Shown: positions 53,927 to 63,002 of the stretch, piece after piece
Layout: every line of letters begins with the position of its first letter
Position numbering within the stretch: the first letter of the stretch is position 1
Source: Bacillota bacterium
GTDB taxonomy: Bacteria; Bacillota; Clostridia; Tissierellales; Tissierellaceae
NCBI GenBank assembly: GCA_023388495.1
Contig: JAEWGC010000037.1
Location: 186,001-250,000, forward strand
Length of the DNA: 64,000 nt
Direction of reading: 5' to 3'
Program-made: the position numbers and the translations under genes
Notes under the pieces: model-generated
Told to the model about the DNA's origin: nothing
Seen by the model: the letters and a program-made list of their open reading frames with translations, nothing else
Database searches by the model: none

Positions 53927-56107
53927 ATGAAAAAAAAGTCTATTGTTATAATTGGTGGATTCATATTACTATGTATTTTTTCTTTTATATATTCTAAAAA
54001 ACAACCTCCTGAGATATATTTGAATAATGATATTAAATATTCTAGTAGAGTAAATGGCAGTAGATTTCAAGTATTAAAAGATGGAGAATGGGAAGATATA
54101 ATTATTAAAGGCGTAAATATTGGGATGACTAGACCAGGGAAATGGCCTGGAGAAGCTGGTATATCTAAGGAAGAGTATTCTAGATGGTTTAAAGCTATTG
54201 GAGAAATGAACGCCAATGCAATTCGTGTATATACTATTCATCCTCCAGAATTCTATAAAGAATTAAAAAATTATAATGAAAAACATGAAAATAAAATATA
54301 CTTGTTTCAAGGAGTTTGGGTAGACGAGGAACCCTTGGAGGAAACCCTAGATGCATTTAAATTAGACAATATTGTACCATTTAAAGATGAAATAAATAGA
54401 GTTATAGATATAATACATGGAAATATTACTTTGCCAGAAAGACCTGGACATGCCAGTGGTAAATATACTGCTGATGTATCTCCATATGTAATTGGATGGA
54501 TTTTAGGTATAGAATGGTATCCATATATGGTAGATAATGTGAATAAATCCAGATTAGATAAAGGAGAATATAATGGAAATTTTGTCTATACAGAAGACGC
54601 AAAGCCCTTTGAAAACTGGTTAGCTGATATAATGGATCATACCTTAACCTATGAAATGGAAAAATATAATTGGCAGAGGCCTATTAGTTTTACAAACTGG
54701 GTAAGTACAGATATGTTAAATCATCCTTATGAACCTCTTGAGGAAGAAGATATAGCTAGTATCAATCCTAATGTAATAAAACTGAGAAATATTGAAACTG
54801 GACATTTTGCATCCTATCATATATATCCTTATTATCCAGACTTTTTAAATTTTGACCCAAAATATACTAAACATATAGACCATAGAGGTAAGGCTAATAA
54901 CTATGCTGGGTACCTACAAGATCTTATCAATGTCCATGATATACCTGTTTTAGTAGCTGAGTTTGGCCTCCCTAGTTCTAGAGGTATGACCCATGTAAAC
55001 GTTCATGGATGGAATCAAGGGTTTATATCAGAAGATGAGCAGGGACATATAGTATCAAATCTTTTTGAGGATATTGTCCATGAAGGCTATCTAGGCGGCA
55101 TTGTGTTTTCTTGGCAAGATGAATGGTTTAAGAGAACTTGGAATACAATGGATCTTGATAATCCTGATAGAAGACCTTACTGGTCAAATGCTCAAACCTG
55201 TGAACAGCAATTTGGCCTATTGAGCTTTGATAGACATAAGGTTAAGATTGATGGGAATAAAGCCGATTGGAAAAAGAACAAAGTAAAACCAATCTATACA
55301 TCAGATAAAAAAAACACTGATACAATCAAAAATGTATATATGGATCACGATGAAAGATATCTTTACTTTGGTGTAGAATATAAGGATTTAAATTCAACAT
55401 CTTTAGATACCTTGATTTTCTTAGATACAAATCCAAACCAAGGTAATACGACAAATCCTTATAACCAAAACATAATAACAGAAAGTGGAATGGAATTTAT
55501 CGTTCAAATTAAAGACCAAGGTGATTCAAGAGTTGTAGTAGATAGCTATTATGATTTCCATTATTATCAATATGGTAAAGTATTAAATATGCTACCAAGT
55601 AATCCCTTATTTGAAAACAAAGATAGCGGTCTATATAATCCTATAAAACTCGCTTTAAATAAGGAGATAACCATACCAAAAACTAAACAAAAGATTAACT
55701 TTATTGATTATGAAACTGGCCTACTAAAACTCGGTAATGGAAATCCAGAGTCAAAGGACTATGACTCTCTTGCAGATTATTATATAAATAAAAAAGATAA
55801 TTTTATAGAGATAAGAATTCCCTGGCTTCTCATAGGATTTACAGACCCTAGCACTAAAGAAATTATGGGAGATATGTATATAGATGGATTAGAATCAAGA
55901 AAGAATATTGATGGAATTAAAATAGCTGTAGCCACTTATGACACCAAAACTCTAGAAAACTTCGATTCTTTTCCTAGAGTTAATAATGACAAAATATCTA
56001 ATGCTGAAATGTATCTGTATACTTGGGATGAGTGGAATGAGCCTATTCTAGAAGAAAGACTTAAAAAATCTTATTATATATTGAAAGATAAATTTAGTAA
56101 ATACTAA
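53927..56107 (+). CDS. Exported glycoside-hydrolase-like protein with CBM9-like domain
   Basis: 726 aa with a signal anchor (VIIGGFILLCIFSFIYS). Residues about 55-400 look like a TIM barrel of clan A: IKGVNIGMTRPGKWPGEAG, MNANAIRVYTIHPPEFY, and likely catalytic Glu in IGWILGIEWYPY and in VLVAEFGLPSSRG. Residues about 430-700 are beta-rich and CBM9/DOMON-like (KVKIDGNKADWKKNKVKPIY, YLYFGVEYKDLNSTS). It is divergent from the glycosyltransferase/HEAT pair, with 137 bp between them. It could trim, release or remodel the polymer made by that synthase. Exact glycosidase family not known. Confidence 0.78.
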   Translation: MKKKSIVIIGGFILLCIFSFIYSKKQPPEIYLNNDIKYSSRVNGSRFQVLKDGEWEDIIIKGVNIGMTRPGKWPGEAGISKEEYSRWFKAIGEMNANAIRVYTIHPPEFYKELKNYNEKHENKIYLFQGVWVDEEPLEETLDAFKLDNIVPFKDEINRVIDIIHGNITLPERPGHASGKYTADVSPYVIGWILGIEWYPYMVDNVNKSRLDKGEYNGNFVYTEDAKPFENWLADIMDHTLTYEMEKYNWQRPISFTNWVSTDMLNHPYEPLEEEDIASINPNVIKLRNIETGHFASYHIYPYYPDFLNFDPKYTKHIDHRGKANNYAGYLQDLINVHDIPVLVAEFGLPSSRGMTHVNVHGWNQGFISEDEQGHIVSNLFEDIVHEGYLGGIVFSWQDEWFKRTWNTMDLDNPDRRPYWSNAQTCEQQFGLLSFDRHKVKIDGNKADWKKNKVKPIYTSDKKNTDTIKNVYMDHDERYLYFGVEYKDLNSTSLDTLIFLDTNPNQGNTTNPYNQNIITESGMEFIVQIKDQGDSRVVVDSYYDFHYYQYGKVLNMLPSNPLFENKDSGLYNPIKLALNKEITIPKTKQKINFIDYETGLLKLGNGNPESKDYDSLADYYINKKDNFIEIRIPWLLIGFTDPSTKEIMGDMYIDGLESRKNIDGIKIAVATYDTKTLENFDSFPRVNNDKISNAEMYLYTWDEWNEPILEERLKKSYYILKDKFSKY

Positions 56108-56112
56108 AAATC

Positions 56113-56141
56113 AGGGGACATTCCTTAAAGGAATGTCCCCT
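56113..56141. terminator. Bidirectional terminator / repeat-like palindrome
   Basis: AGGGGACATTCC, TTAAA, GGAATGTCCCCT form a perfect 12-bp stem between convergent genes. GC-rich GGGGACA palindromes of this kind also occur as scattered repeats in Clostridia; only one is in this window. Confidence 0.7.
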
Positions 56142-56146
56142 AATAA

Positions 56147-57022
56147 TTATAAATCTATTTTCTTTTCTATTAAATATCCTGTAGTTAAAAAAGCACCTAC
56201 GCCGATTATTATCATTGATAAAACCCCAAATATATTTATATATGCATCAAAATTATTTCCAAATACTATCATTTGTCCCATGGCAACGTTATTAATACTT
56301 GCTACACTTCCAAGGTTTGATAAAAAGTTTAAATCATATCCATGAACTATTTTAAACTTATCTAGACTCAAGAAATATGGTAATATCTTGCTAACAGTGA
56401 ATGTAAAATAACCTGATAGGGAATTTAATATTATAAATATAACAAACCATAATCCCCCAACCTTCTTGTTTCTTACACTTACACGGCCTAATGCCATTGA
56501 AAAGTAAATCAAGATTAAAGTCATTATAGATGATAATCCAGAAATCATTCCTACTGATATAATGCCTTGTCTTATCATCTTAATAGGCTCTTTTATAAAA
56601 CTTATAATATCTGACCACTGAGGTCCAAAAAGAACCGTAGAAAGTAATAAATTATATAAAACTATTGCAGCACCTAAAACTGTAAACCAAATAGCTGCTA
56701 CTATTAACTTTGCCCCTAAAATTTTATTACCTGTTAAGGGAAGCGTAAAAGTTAAATACCCTCTATCTTCATATAATTCTTTTCTAAAAGAACCAATAAT
56801 TTGAAAAAATGCAGTCAAAAATGCCCCAAATATAACTAATATTGATATAACTAACATAAATGCTCCAAATCCTGTTATTTCATTTCCTACATTCATCATA
56901 TCAAATTTTACTTGCTTGGATATATTTAGTTGTATAACAGTTGAACAAATTAACACTATTGCTATTATTCCTAAGATAAATTTATAGCTTCCTTTAATTT
57001 CATATTTCATATATTTTCTCAT
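56147..57022 (-). CDS. ABC transporter permease (ABC-2/YtrC-like)
   Basis: 291 aa from ATG at 57022 (GGAGGG 6 bp upstream). Six membrane helices of the ABC-2 type (FILGIIAIVLICSTVIQLN, GFGAFMLVISILVIFGAFLT, and four more). Last gene of a GntR-ATPase-permease operon, 10 bp after the ATPase. Confidence 0.82.
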   Translation of the reverse strand: MRKYMKYEIKGSYKFILGIIAIVLICSTVIQLNISKQVKFDMMNVGNEITGFGAFMLVISILVIFGAFLTAFFQIIGSFRKELYEDRGYLTFTLPLTGNKILGAKLIVAAIWFTVLGAAIVLYNLLLSTVLFGPQWSDIISFIKEPIKMIRQGIISVGMISGLSSIMTLILIYFSMALGRVSVRNKKVGGLWFVIFIILNSLSGYFTFTVSKILPYFLSLDKFKIVHGYDLNFLSNLGSVASINNVAMGQMIVFGNNFDAYINIFGVLSMIIIGVGAFLTTGYLIEKKIDL

Positions 57023-57032
57023 TTTATCCCTC

Positions 57033-57731
57033 CTACTCTCCAAATATTTCCTTGTAAAGTTCATCTATCTGCATACCCTTTTCTTCTCTTAAAGCTTCTG
57101 CATTTCCAGTTAGGTAAATTTCTCCATCTCTAAGGAATACTACATCATCAAAAATACTTTCCATATCCCTAACTAAATGGGTAGTTATAAGCATTGTACT
57201 GTCTTCATTATAATTGTTGATTATAGCATTAAGAATTTGGTCTCTAGCTACTGGATCTACTCCTGCAATTGGCTCATCTAATACATAGACCTTAGCATTT
57301 CTTGACAAAACTAAAGTAAGATTTAGCTTTTCTGTCATTCCCTTGGAAAGAGAATTTATTTTCATACTTCTATCTAGCTTCATAAATTTTAATAAATCAT
57401 AGGCCTTATTTTCATCAAAGTCACTATAAAAGTCTTTATAAAAATTAATTGCTTCCTGTATATTCATCCAGCCATATAGAAAGTTTCTATCTGGTAAATA
57501 GGATACTATGGATTTTGTATAGACTCCTGGTCTCTTTCCATCTATTAGTACCTCGCCCTTAGACTCTCTAAGTATTCCAGTTATTATTTTAATCATAGTA
57601 GTTTTTCCACTACCATTAGGTCCAAGTATTCCAATAACCTTTCCTTTTTCTAAATTTAATGATACATTATTTAATGCTTTTTTATTAAGATAGGACTTAG
57701 TAAGTCCTTTGATTTCTATGATATTTTCCAT
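57033..57731 (-). CDS. ABC transporter ATPase (YtrB-like)
   Basis: 232 aa: Walker A LGPNGSGKTTMIKI, signature LSKGMTEKLNL (LSKGM is usual in ABC-2 ATPases), Walker B VYVLDEPIAGVDP, H-loop TTHLVRDM. The start overlaps the GntR stop by one base (TAATG), so they are coupled. This set resembles ytrA-B-C loci that respond to cell-wall antibiotics. Confidence 0.88.
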   Translation of the reverse strand: MENIIEIKGLTKSYLNKKALNNVSLNLEKGKVIGILGPNGSGKTTMIKIITGILRESKGEVLIDGKRPGVYTKSIVSYLPDRNFLYGWMNIQEAINFYKDFYSDFDENKAYDLLKFMKLDRSMKINSLSKGMTEKLNLTLVLSRNAKVYVLDEPIAGVDPVARDQILNAIINNYNEDSTMLITTHLVRDMESIFDDVVFLRDGEIYLTGNAEALREEKGMQIDELYKEIFGE

Positions 57732-58093
57732 TATTTCGCCTCCCTTTCACTTTCATTAATTAATTCTATAATTTCATCAAAAGTAAATCCTAAGGATTTC
57801 ATATCACCAATAAAAGACTTAACCACATTTGAAGCCATATTATTCTTTAAATTTCTAATTATCTCTTTATCTTCCGCAACAAATGTTCCCATACCTCTTT
57901 GTGTAAATACCAAGTTTTCTCTCTCTAACTCTTGATAAGATCTTTGTATTGTATTTGGATTTACTTTAAGCTCTGTAGATAATTCTCTAACTGATGGCAA
58001 TTTGTCTCCCCCCTTTAATTGTCCCGTAACGATCCTTTTTTTAATCAAATTCATAATCTGAGTATAAATCGGTTGACTATCATTAAATATCAT
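57731..58093 (-). CDS. GntR-family regulator, YtrA subfamily
   Basis: 120 aa with GGGGTG before the ATG. The winged helix: QPIYTQIMNLIKKRIVTGQL, LPSVRELSTELKVNPNTIQR, SYQELERENLVFTQRGMGTF. The short helical C-terminus is typical of YtrA, which represses its own ABC operon until cell-wall stress. Confidence 0.9.
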   Translation of the reverse strand: MIFNDSQPIYTQIMNLIKKRIVTGQLKGGDKLPSVRELSTELKVNPNTIQRSYQELERENLVFTQRGMGTFVAEDKEIIRNLKNNMASNVVKSFIGDMKSLGFTFDEIIELINESEREAK

Positions 58094-58134
58094 TTATTTC
58101 ACCCCAATCTTTATTGTCTTAGTGTGTTAATTAT

Positions 58135-58163
58135 ATAGTACACCATTACGCCATGTCTGTCAA
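58135..58163 (-). promoter_or_regulatory. Promoter of the GntR-ABC operon
   Basis: TTGACA (58158-58163), 17 bp, TACTAT (58135-58140) on the minus strand. GTGTAC...TTAACAC around the -10 box (about 58125-58144) could be the repressor site. Confidence 0.6.
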
Positions 58164-58625
58164 CTACTATTTTTAAAAATTTTAGTCTTTAGGGACAGAA
58201 ACACAATTAAAACACCTTCACTCAAGCTATTTCAATATATTCCTTTTACAGAGGAGAGAAGTGTTGTCTCAAGACAAATTGAAAGATTTGTAAACTACTT
58301 TATTTTCTTAATCAACCCCTAAAGGGATTATCCTTTTATCTAATTTATTATTTTTCCGCCAGTAAATGAGTCAACGAACTCTTTCGTACTTAACTAGTCA
58401 TATGCTATATATTCTTGTAGCAGCATTTGCTAATTCAGATTCTATCAGAGATGCAGTTTCAAATACTACATGGGATCTATCTTCAGATGTTTATGCTAAT
58501 AATACAACGACAAAGGGAACAATGGAAAAAATCCATCGTTCCCTTTCGTTCTGTTTTGTGTCTATATAGAATTTTGTATACATATATCGTAACAATCAGC
58601 AATCTTTTTTATATCCTAATGAATC
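58164..58625. other. Intergenic region without a supported gene; one hairpin
   Basis: No ORF here has a ribosome site. Seen in it: the short palindrome TTGTCTCAAGACAA (about 58265-58278) and a hairpin at 58512-58546 (AAAGGGAAC/GTTCCCTTT plus ATGGA/TCCAT), which may end transcripts. A 67-codon ORF at 58366-58569 lacks a ribosome site and resembles nothing known to me. Confidence 0.5.
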
Positions 58626-59078
58626 TTATTCAATTTTAATTTTCTTGAAAGCAGTTACCTTTTCATCTTTCGGAATAGTAATAGTTAATATTCCCTCTTC
58701 CAGCTTTGCTTTAATCTCATCAAGTTTTGCATTAGCTAAACGAATTCTACGACTCATGGAACTTACACGACGCTCCCTGTGAATATAATTCCTATCGTCT
58801 TTATTAATTTCTTCACCACGGTTTACGATTATGCAGAGGTTGTCATCTTCGATGCCTAAGTCAATTTCATCTTTTTTGATTCCAGGCAGTTCTGCTTCTA
58901 CAAAGTATTCCCTATCAGTTTCCTGAATATCCATTTTGAAGGTATCTTTTAACAAGCTGCGACCTGAAAACCAACTATCGCTAAAAAAGTCGTCAAGCAT
59001 GTTATAGAAATCTTCAAAACCTGTGCCTGGACGGATAAGATTTTTGTTTTTTTGATTAAAAGGGATAAGATTTGCCAT
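58626..59078 (-). CDS. Small heat-shock protein, Hsp20/alpha-crystallin family
   Basis: 150 aa from ATG at 59078 (GGAG 9 bp upstream). The alpha-crystallin domain covers about 45-145: DIQETDREYFVEAELPGIKK, YIHRERRVSS, AKLDEIKAKLEEGILTITIP; the GxLxxxxP-type end (EGILTITIPK) is present. It is an ATP-independent holdase. Directly upstream stands a perfect CIRCE element, so HrcA controls it. Confidence 0.94.
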   Translation of the reverse strand: MANLIPFNQKNKNLIRPGTGFEDFYNMLDDFFSDSWFSGRSLLKDTFKMDIQETDREYFVEAELPGIKKDEIDLGIEDDNLCIIVNRGEEINKDDRNYIHRERRVSSMSRRIRLANAKLDEIKAKLEEGILTITIPKDEKVTAFKKIKIE

Positions 59079-59111
59079 GATTAACAACTCCTTTACTTAT
59101 TATTTTATTTA

Positions 59112-59171
59112 TTAGCACTCTCCTTCAATGAGTGCTAATTATTATATACCATATTTTTCATCAAATGTCAA
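59112..59171 (-). promoter_or_regulatory. CIRCE element and promoter of hsp20
   Basis: TTAGCACTC (59112-59120), nine bases, GAGTGCTAA (59130-59138) is a perfect CIRCE inverted repeat, the HrcA operator. Upstream on the minus strand lie TTGACA (59166-59171), 17 bp and TATATA (59143-59148). Confidence 0.95.
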
Positions 59172-59314
59172 TATGAATTTATAAGAAATTTATGGAAATT
59201 TTAGGGGAATTTACCATAAAATTTTTAGTTTTTTAGATTAGGATATTTAGCAATTTAAAAGCCTGATTTGTAGATAATATTTTTACAAACTTGGATTACT
59301 CTTTACTAATAGGC

Positions 59315-60019
59315 TTATTTTACATCCATTCCAGCAAACATTACAAAACACTTGATTTTTAATAATGGCGCGTTTGGATCTCCATTGTATTTTGTTTTAT
59401 TACTCCATCCTCCTAGTACAGGAAAACCTGTTACTTCAACCCTCCAATCATCTGGTACAAAAATTTCTACTCCTCCCATTATTGCATTTATCTCAAGATA
59501 TGCCTCATTATTATAAAGTATTGCACCTCTTAGATCTATATCAATACCACCCATTATAGCTGTAGCTTTTCCTCCCCTAAACTGTTGGGATTGATTGTTA
59601 GTCTCTATACCAGACATCATTACAAAGGCATCAATTGTATCTTCTAGGGTTACATTTTTACTTGTATTATAACTAGTTTCACTTGAATCGTGACCAAATT
59701 GAACTTCTGCAATACTTCCCCTTGATAAAATGATTTTTAATCCTAATAATATCAAAACAATAGGGCCTATTAATTTATAAACATTTATATCCACTAGATC
59801 TAATTTATCAATTTGAATCATTGCACCTATAATTATCATTAATATGTTTCCAAACTTAGATGACTTTCTATCTAAAAATCCTAATAGTCCTACTAAAATC
59901 AATATACTAGGCCAATATAGACTAAATATCTCACTAAAAGAAATAATATAAAATTGGTCAAGCAAAAATCCCGCGCCAATTAATATGAGAATAATGCCCC
60001 AAAAATATTTCCCATTCAT
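59315..60019 (-). CDS. LiaF/DUF5668-like membrane protein
   Basis: 234 aa. Four N-terminal helices, in the pattern FWGIILILIGAGFLLDQFY and LYWPSILILVGLLGFLD, then a beta-rich exterior part (about 125-234): FVMMSGIETNNQSQQFRGGK, ATAIMGGIDIDLRGA, INAIMGGVEIFVPDDWRV. This is the LiaF/cell-wall-active antibiotic response build. No LiaRS genes are next to it. Confidence 0.85.
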   Translation of the reverse strand: MNGKYFWGIILILIGAGFLLDQFYIISFSEIFSLYWPSILILVGLLGFLDRKSSKFGNILMIIIGAMIQIDKLDLVDINVYKLIGPIVLILLGLKIILSRGSIAEVQFGHDSSETSYNTSKNVTLEDTIDAFVMMSGIETNNQSQQFRGGKATAIMGGIDIDLRGAILYNNEAYLEINAIMGGVEIFVPDDWRVEVTGFPVLGGWSNKTKYNGDPNAPLLKIKCFVMFAGMDVK

Positions 60020-60050
60020 TTTATAACCTCCTTTTATTTAATTGTAAATT

Positions 60051-60857
60051 CTACTTTGTCAATTGTTTTGATTTCTCTCCACATACTCTCATCGCTTCAA
60101 TAATTGCTGTTCTAAATCCTTTCTCTTCTAACTTTGCTACTGCTTCTATTGTTGTTCCTTTAGGAGAACATACATTGTCTTTTAATTCTCCTGGATGAAT
60201 ATCCGTATCTAAAACCATCCTCGCTGCACCAAGTACTGCCTGAGCTGCCATCTTATAAGCTTGTTTTCTTGGTATACCTTGTAACACCCCTCCATCAGCC
60301 ATAGCCTCTATCATCATATATACATAGGCAGGAGAAGAACCGCATAGGGCTGTAAAACCATCCATTAGACTTTCATCTAAAATCTCAGTTCTTCCTAAAC
60401 TATTAAATATCTTGATAATTTCATTTCTTGCTTCTTCATCTATTCTATCATCAAAAGATAGAGCTGTTACTCCCTCTCCTACCATAGCTGGAGTATTAGG
60501 CATAGCTTTAACTACTAATATATCTTCACCCAAATGTTTTTTCATATAATCTATACTAATTCCTGCTGCTATGGTAATGACTATGCTTTCTTTTTTGATT
60601 TCATTCTTGATTTCATCTAATACAATTTCATGCATATAAGGTTTTACTGCTAGTATTAAATAATCTGATTCTATGGAAACCTTTTTATTATCTAATATAG
60701 TACTAATTCCATAATCTTTTTCTACCTTTTCTAAAGTCTCTTTAGTCTTTGCTGAAGCTAATATATTTCTTGGTGTGGTTAAATTTGATCTTACTAACCC
60801 TCCTATCATTGCTTTCGCCATATTTCCACATCCTATGAATCCAATAGTCTTATCCAT
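60051..60857 (-). CDS. proC: Pyrroline-5-carboxylate reductase
   Basis: 268 aa from ATG at 60857 (GGAGG upstream). NADP site TIGFIGCGNMAKAMIGGL, then VVKAMPNTPAMVGEGVTAL, GSSPAYVYMMIEAMADGGV and CSPKGTTIEAVAKLEEKGFR. It makes proline from P5C. It stands alone. Confidence 0.95.
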   Translation of the reverse strand: MDKTIGFIGCGNMAKAMIGGLVRSNLTTPRNILASAKTKETLEKVEKDYGISTILDNKKVSIESDYLILAVKPYMHEIVLDEIKNEIKKESIVITIAAGISIDYMKKHLGEDILVVKAMPNTPAMVGEGVTALSFDDRIDEEARNEIIKIFNSLGRTEILDESLMDGFTALCGSSPAYVYMMIEAMADGGVLQGIPRKQAYKMAAQAVLGAARMVLDTDIHPGELKDNVCSPKGTTIEAVAKLEEKGFRTAIIEAMRVCGEKSKQLTK

Positions 60858-60933
60858 TTCTTTAATACCTCCATTAATCAACTTTCTACTGTCTTTTTTA
60901 TTAATATATCATATCTTTAACAAAATTAGTAAA

Positions 60934-60960
60934 AAAAAATGAGCCTTAGGCTCATTTTTT
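60934..60960 (-). terminator. Hairpin with long T-run upstream of proC
   Basis: AATGAGCC and GGCTCATT form a stem around a short loop; on the minus strand nine T follow. It lies about 75 bp before the proC start while no minus-strand gene lies upstream, so it may end a short leader or small RNA. Confidence 0.55.
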
Positions 60961-61046
60961 AATGTATAATATCTATTATGGAGTCTTTGACAATGGTCAT
61001 TACTCAATGTTTATGATAAAAAGTTACTGTATTAATTCACGAAACC

Positions 61047-61076
61047 TTGACAACTTGCTCCACTTGTGAATATAAT
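61047..61076 (+). promoter_or_regulatory. Promoter of the S41-like gene
   Basis: TTGACA (61047-61052), 18 bp, TATAAT (61071-61076). A hairpin with TATTCTA/TAGAATA and a T5 run (about 61092-61122) lies in the 5' leader and might act as an attenuator. Confidence 0.7.
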
Positions 61077-61141
61077 AACATACAAGCTATTATATTCTAG
61101 CAATAGAATAGCAAGTTTTTCCTTTTCAATGAGGTGATTTC

Positions 61142-62608
61142 ATGAATAAGATAAAACTTTTATTAATATTTGTAATTATGCTATCTATTGTTGTATTGAT
61201 TTTCAGCATAGAATATGTCATGTCCAATAATAAATACTTACCTGAATTAAAATCCCAGTTTAATAGTTTCCTTTATAAATATAATAATTTCGATGATGAA
61301 TTACCCATAATAATTAATAAAAGTGAAAATAGCCCCTGCGAGTACTCTTCTTTAATTCATAAAGATAAAGCCGTTGAAGATATAGAATATTTATTTAGTT
61401 TGCTAAAGTTTGGTTATTCTGGATATGAATACTTCGGAGGAGATAACACCTTTATTCCTGCTAAGGAAAATATCCTATGGTCAGTAATAGCATTAAACGA
61501 TGATAATATATGTGTAGATAAGTTTCTAAATATTATATATTCAGAGCTTAGTTTCATACAAGATGCTCATCTTTCCATAGGAAATTATAATCTATGTACT
61601 TATACTAAATATTTTAGTAGTAGAAAATTCACATTTTATAAGGATGAAATAGGTCTATGCACTAAATTAAACAATGAATTATTTTATTTAGAATCCATCA
61701 ATGATAAAGACCCTTGAGAATATATAAAAAAGTCCTTGGATAAGGATGGTAATATAGTATATAAATTGGGGGTCCTATCTGATAGGCAAGAAGTTTCCAT
61801 TCCTCTTAATCTTTTATTGCAAAATAATAAAGAAATTAGGGAAGAAAAAGTAAGTTTGTTTGAGTATGTACCAATATACAAGGATAAGCCAAATAGTTAT
61901 AATTATTATGAAATAGATGGAATTCCTATATTAGAGGTAAATTGTTTATGTAGGATTACACCTAATGATGATACTATTGAGCGTTTTATAGAAGACAGTA
62001 AAAAATTAAGGGGAGCAGATAAGATAATTATAGATTTACGGAATAATGATGGTGGCAGTATGATTAATATAGAAAAATGGTATGAAGGTTTTACTGGAAC
62101 AAAACTTAGAAAAGATATAATTGAATCGGGACTATATACAAATACTAGTATTACTCTGTCTAAAGATAAATTTGAATCTAAGGAAAACGAGCCAGACGAT
62201 GTAAAGAATAACTGTATAAAAAAAATTGCTAGTTATGAATATAAAAAATACTATCCAGGATGGAGCCCTATAGAATATGAGGATTATATACCAATAAAAA
62301 ATAAAACAAATATATTTATATTAGTTGACAAAAACACAGCCTCCGCAGCAGAATTTTTAACCTATTATCTAAAAAAATTAGACAATATAACTGTAATTGG
62401 AACTAATACAAATGGCTGTATGTTAACAGGAAATTGTAATCCTAGCCGTTTACCAAATTCTAATATACCACTTTATATATCACATAAAATATATTTAAAT
62501 AAGGATTTCACTAATATTGATGGTTTAGGATTATTTCCAGACCTATGGGTAAAGCCAGAACAGGCTTTAGATAGGATAGTTAAATATATAAAAAAAGATA
62601 ATATTTAA
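61142..62608 (+). pseudogene. S41-like peptidase interrupted by one UGA
   Basis: GAGGTG precedes an ATG at 61142. One frame of 489 codons runs to 62608, broken only by TGA at 61715-61717 (codon 192) in NDKDP-stop-EYIKKSLDKDG; Trp (TGG) is the natural reading. A signal anchor covers residues 5-26. The S41-type half has the Ser in VDKNTASAAEFLTYYLKK (Ser before AAEF) and the closing DGLGLFPDLWVKPEQA. Lys of the Ser/Lys dyad is not certain. Two separate ORFs (61142-61717 and 61736-62608) are not likely as independent genes, since the second has no ribosome site. Confidence 0.75.
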
Positions 62609-62640
62609 AGGTACCTAAGCTATTAATAGTTTAGGTACCT
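62609..62640. terminator. Hairpin between convergent genes
   Basis: AGGTACCTAA and TTAGGTACCT form a 10-bp stem with a 12-nt loop; T-runs are weak. Confidence 0.5.
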
Positions 62641-62645
62641 CTTCC

Positions 62646-62939
62646 TTATCTTCTAATCTTTTCTGCCATAGGATCTGATAACACTTCATATCCTCCCATA
62701 CTGGCTGCCGTTATCATCAATGCATTGACAATTGAAACTAGTATTCCTTGAATTCCACTAGCATCCCTTGCAAATACAAAGGTAAGTACTAAAGCCACAA
62801 GAAACGCATATAGTCTTACTGATGAATCTCCAAATCTTCTTTTTACAATTGATTTAGTAAATTGAACAATAATGGTTACTGCCGTTGTTAAACCTACGAA
62901 GGTTCTTAAGATATCCGCACTCATAAAATCATTGAACAT
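62646..62939 (-). CDS. Holin-like small membrane protein
   Basis: 97 aa with two to three hydrophobic stretches (ILRTFVGLTTAVTIIVQFT, LYAFLVALVLTFVFA, ILVSIVNALMITAASMGGY) and a charged C-terminus. This looks like phage-holin-type families that also occur as chromosomal genes. No lysin or phage gene is near. It lies 63 bp beyond the PII-like gene on the same strand, so it may belong to that operon. Confidence 0.55.
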   Translation of the reverse strand: MFNDFMSADILRTFVGLTTAVTIIVQFTKSIVKRRFGDSSVRLYAFLVALVLTFVFARDASGIQGILVSIVNALMITAASMGGYEVLSDPMAEKIRR

Positions 62940-63002
62940 TAGGCTCCCCCCTATTTATATCCTTATATGATTTTATGATTATATTAGAGGGGGTATTCCA
63001 CA

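Noticed and set aside
56113..56141. Dispersed REP element
   Set aside because: The GGGGACA palindrome occurs once in the window and its place between convergent genes is explained by a terminator.
58366..58569. 67-codon ORF in the gap before hsp20
   Set aside because: No ribosome site, no recognisable motif, and it runs into a hairpin.
61715..61717. UGA read as selenocysteine
   Set aside because: No stem-loop of the bacterial SECIS type is seen in the AT-rich bases after it, and the protein family has no Sec or Cys expected at this place.
62646..62939. Prophage remnant
   Set aside because: A lone holin-like gene without lysin, integrase, capsid or tail genes does not support a prophage.
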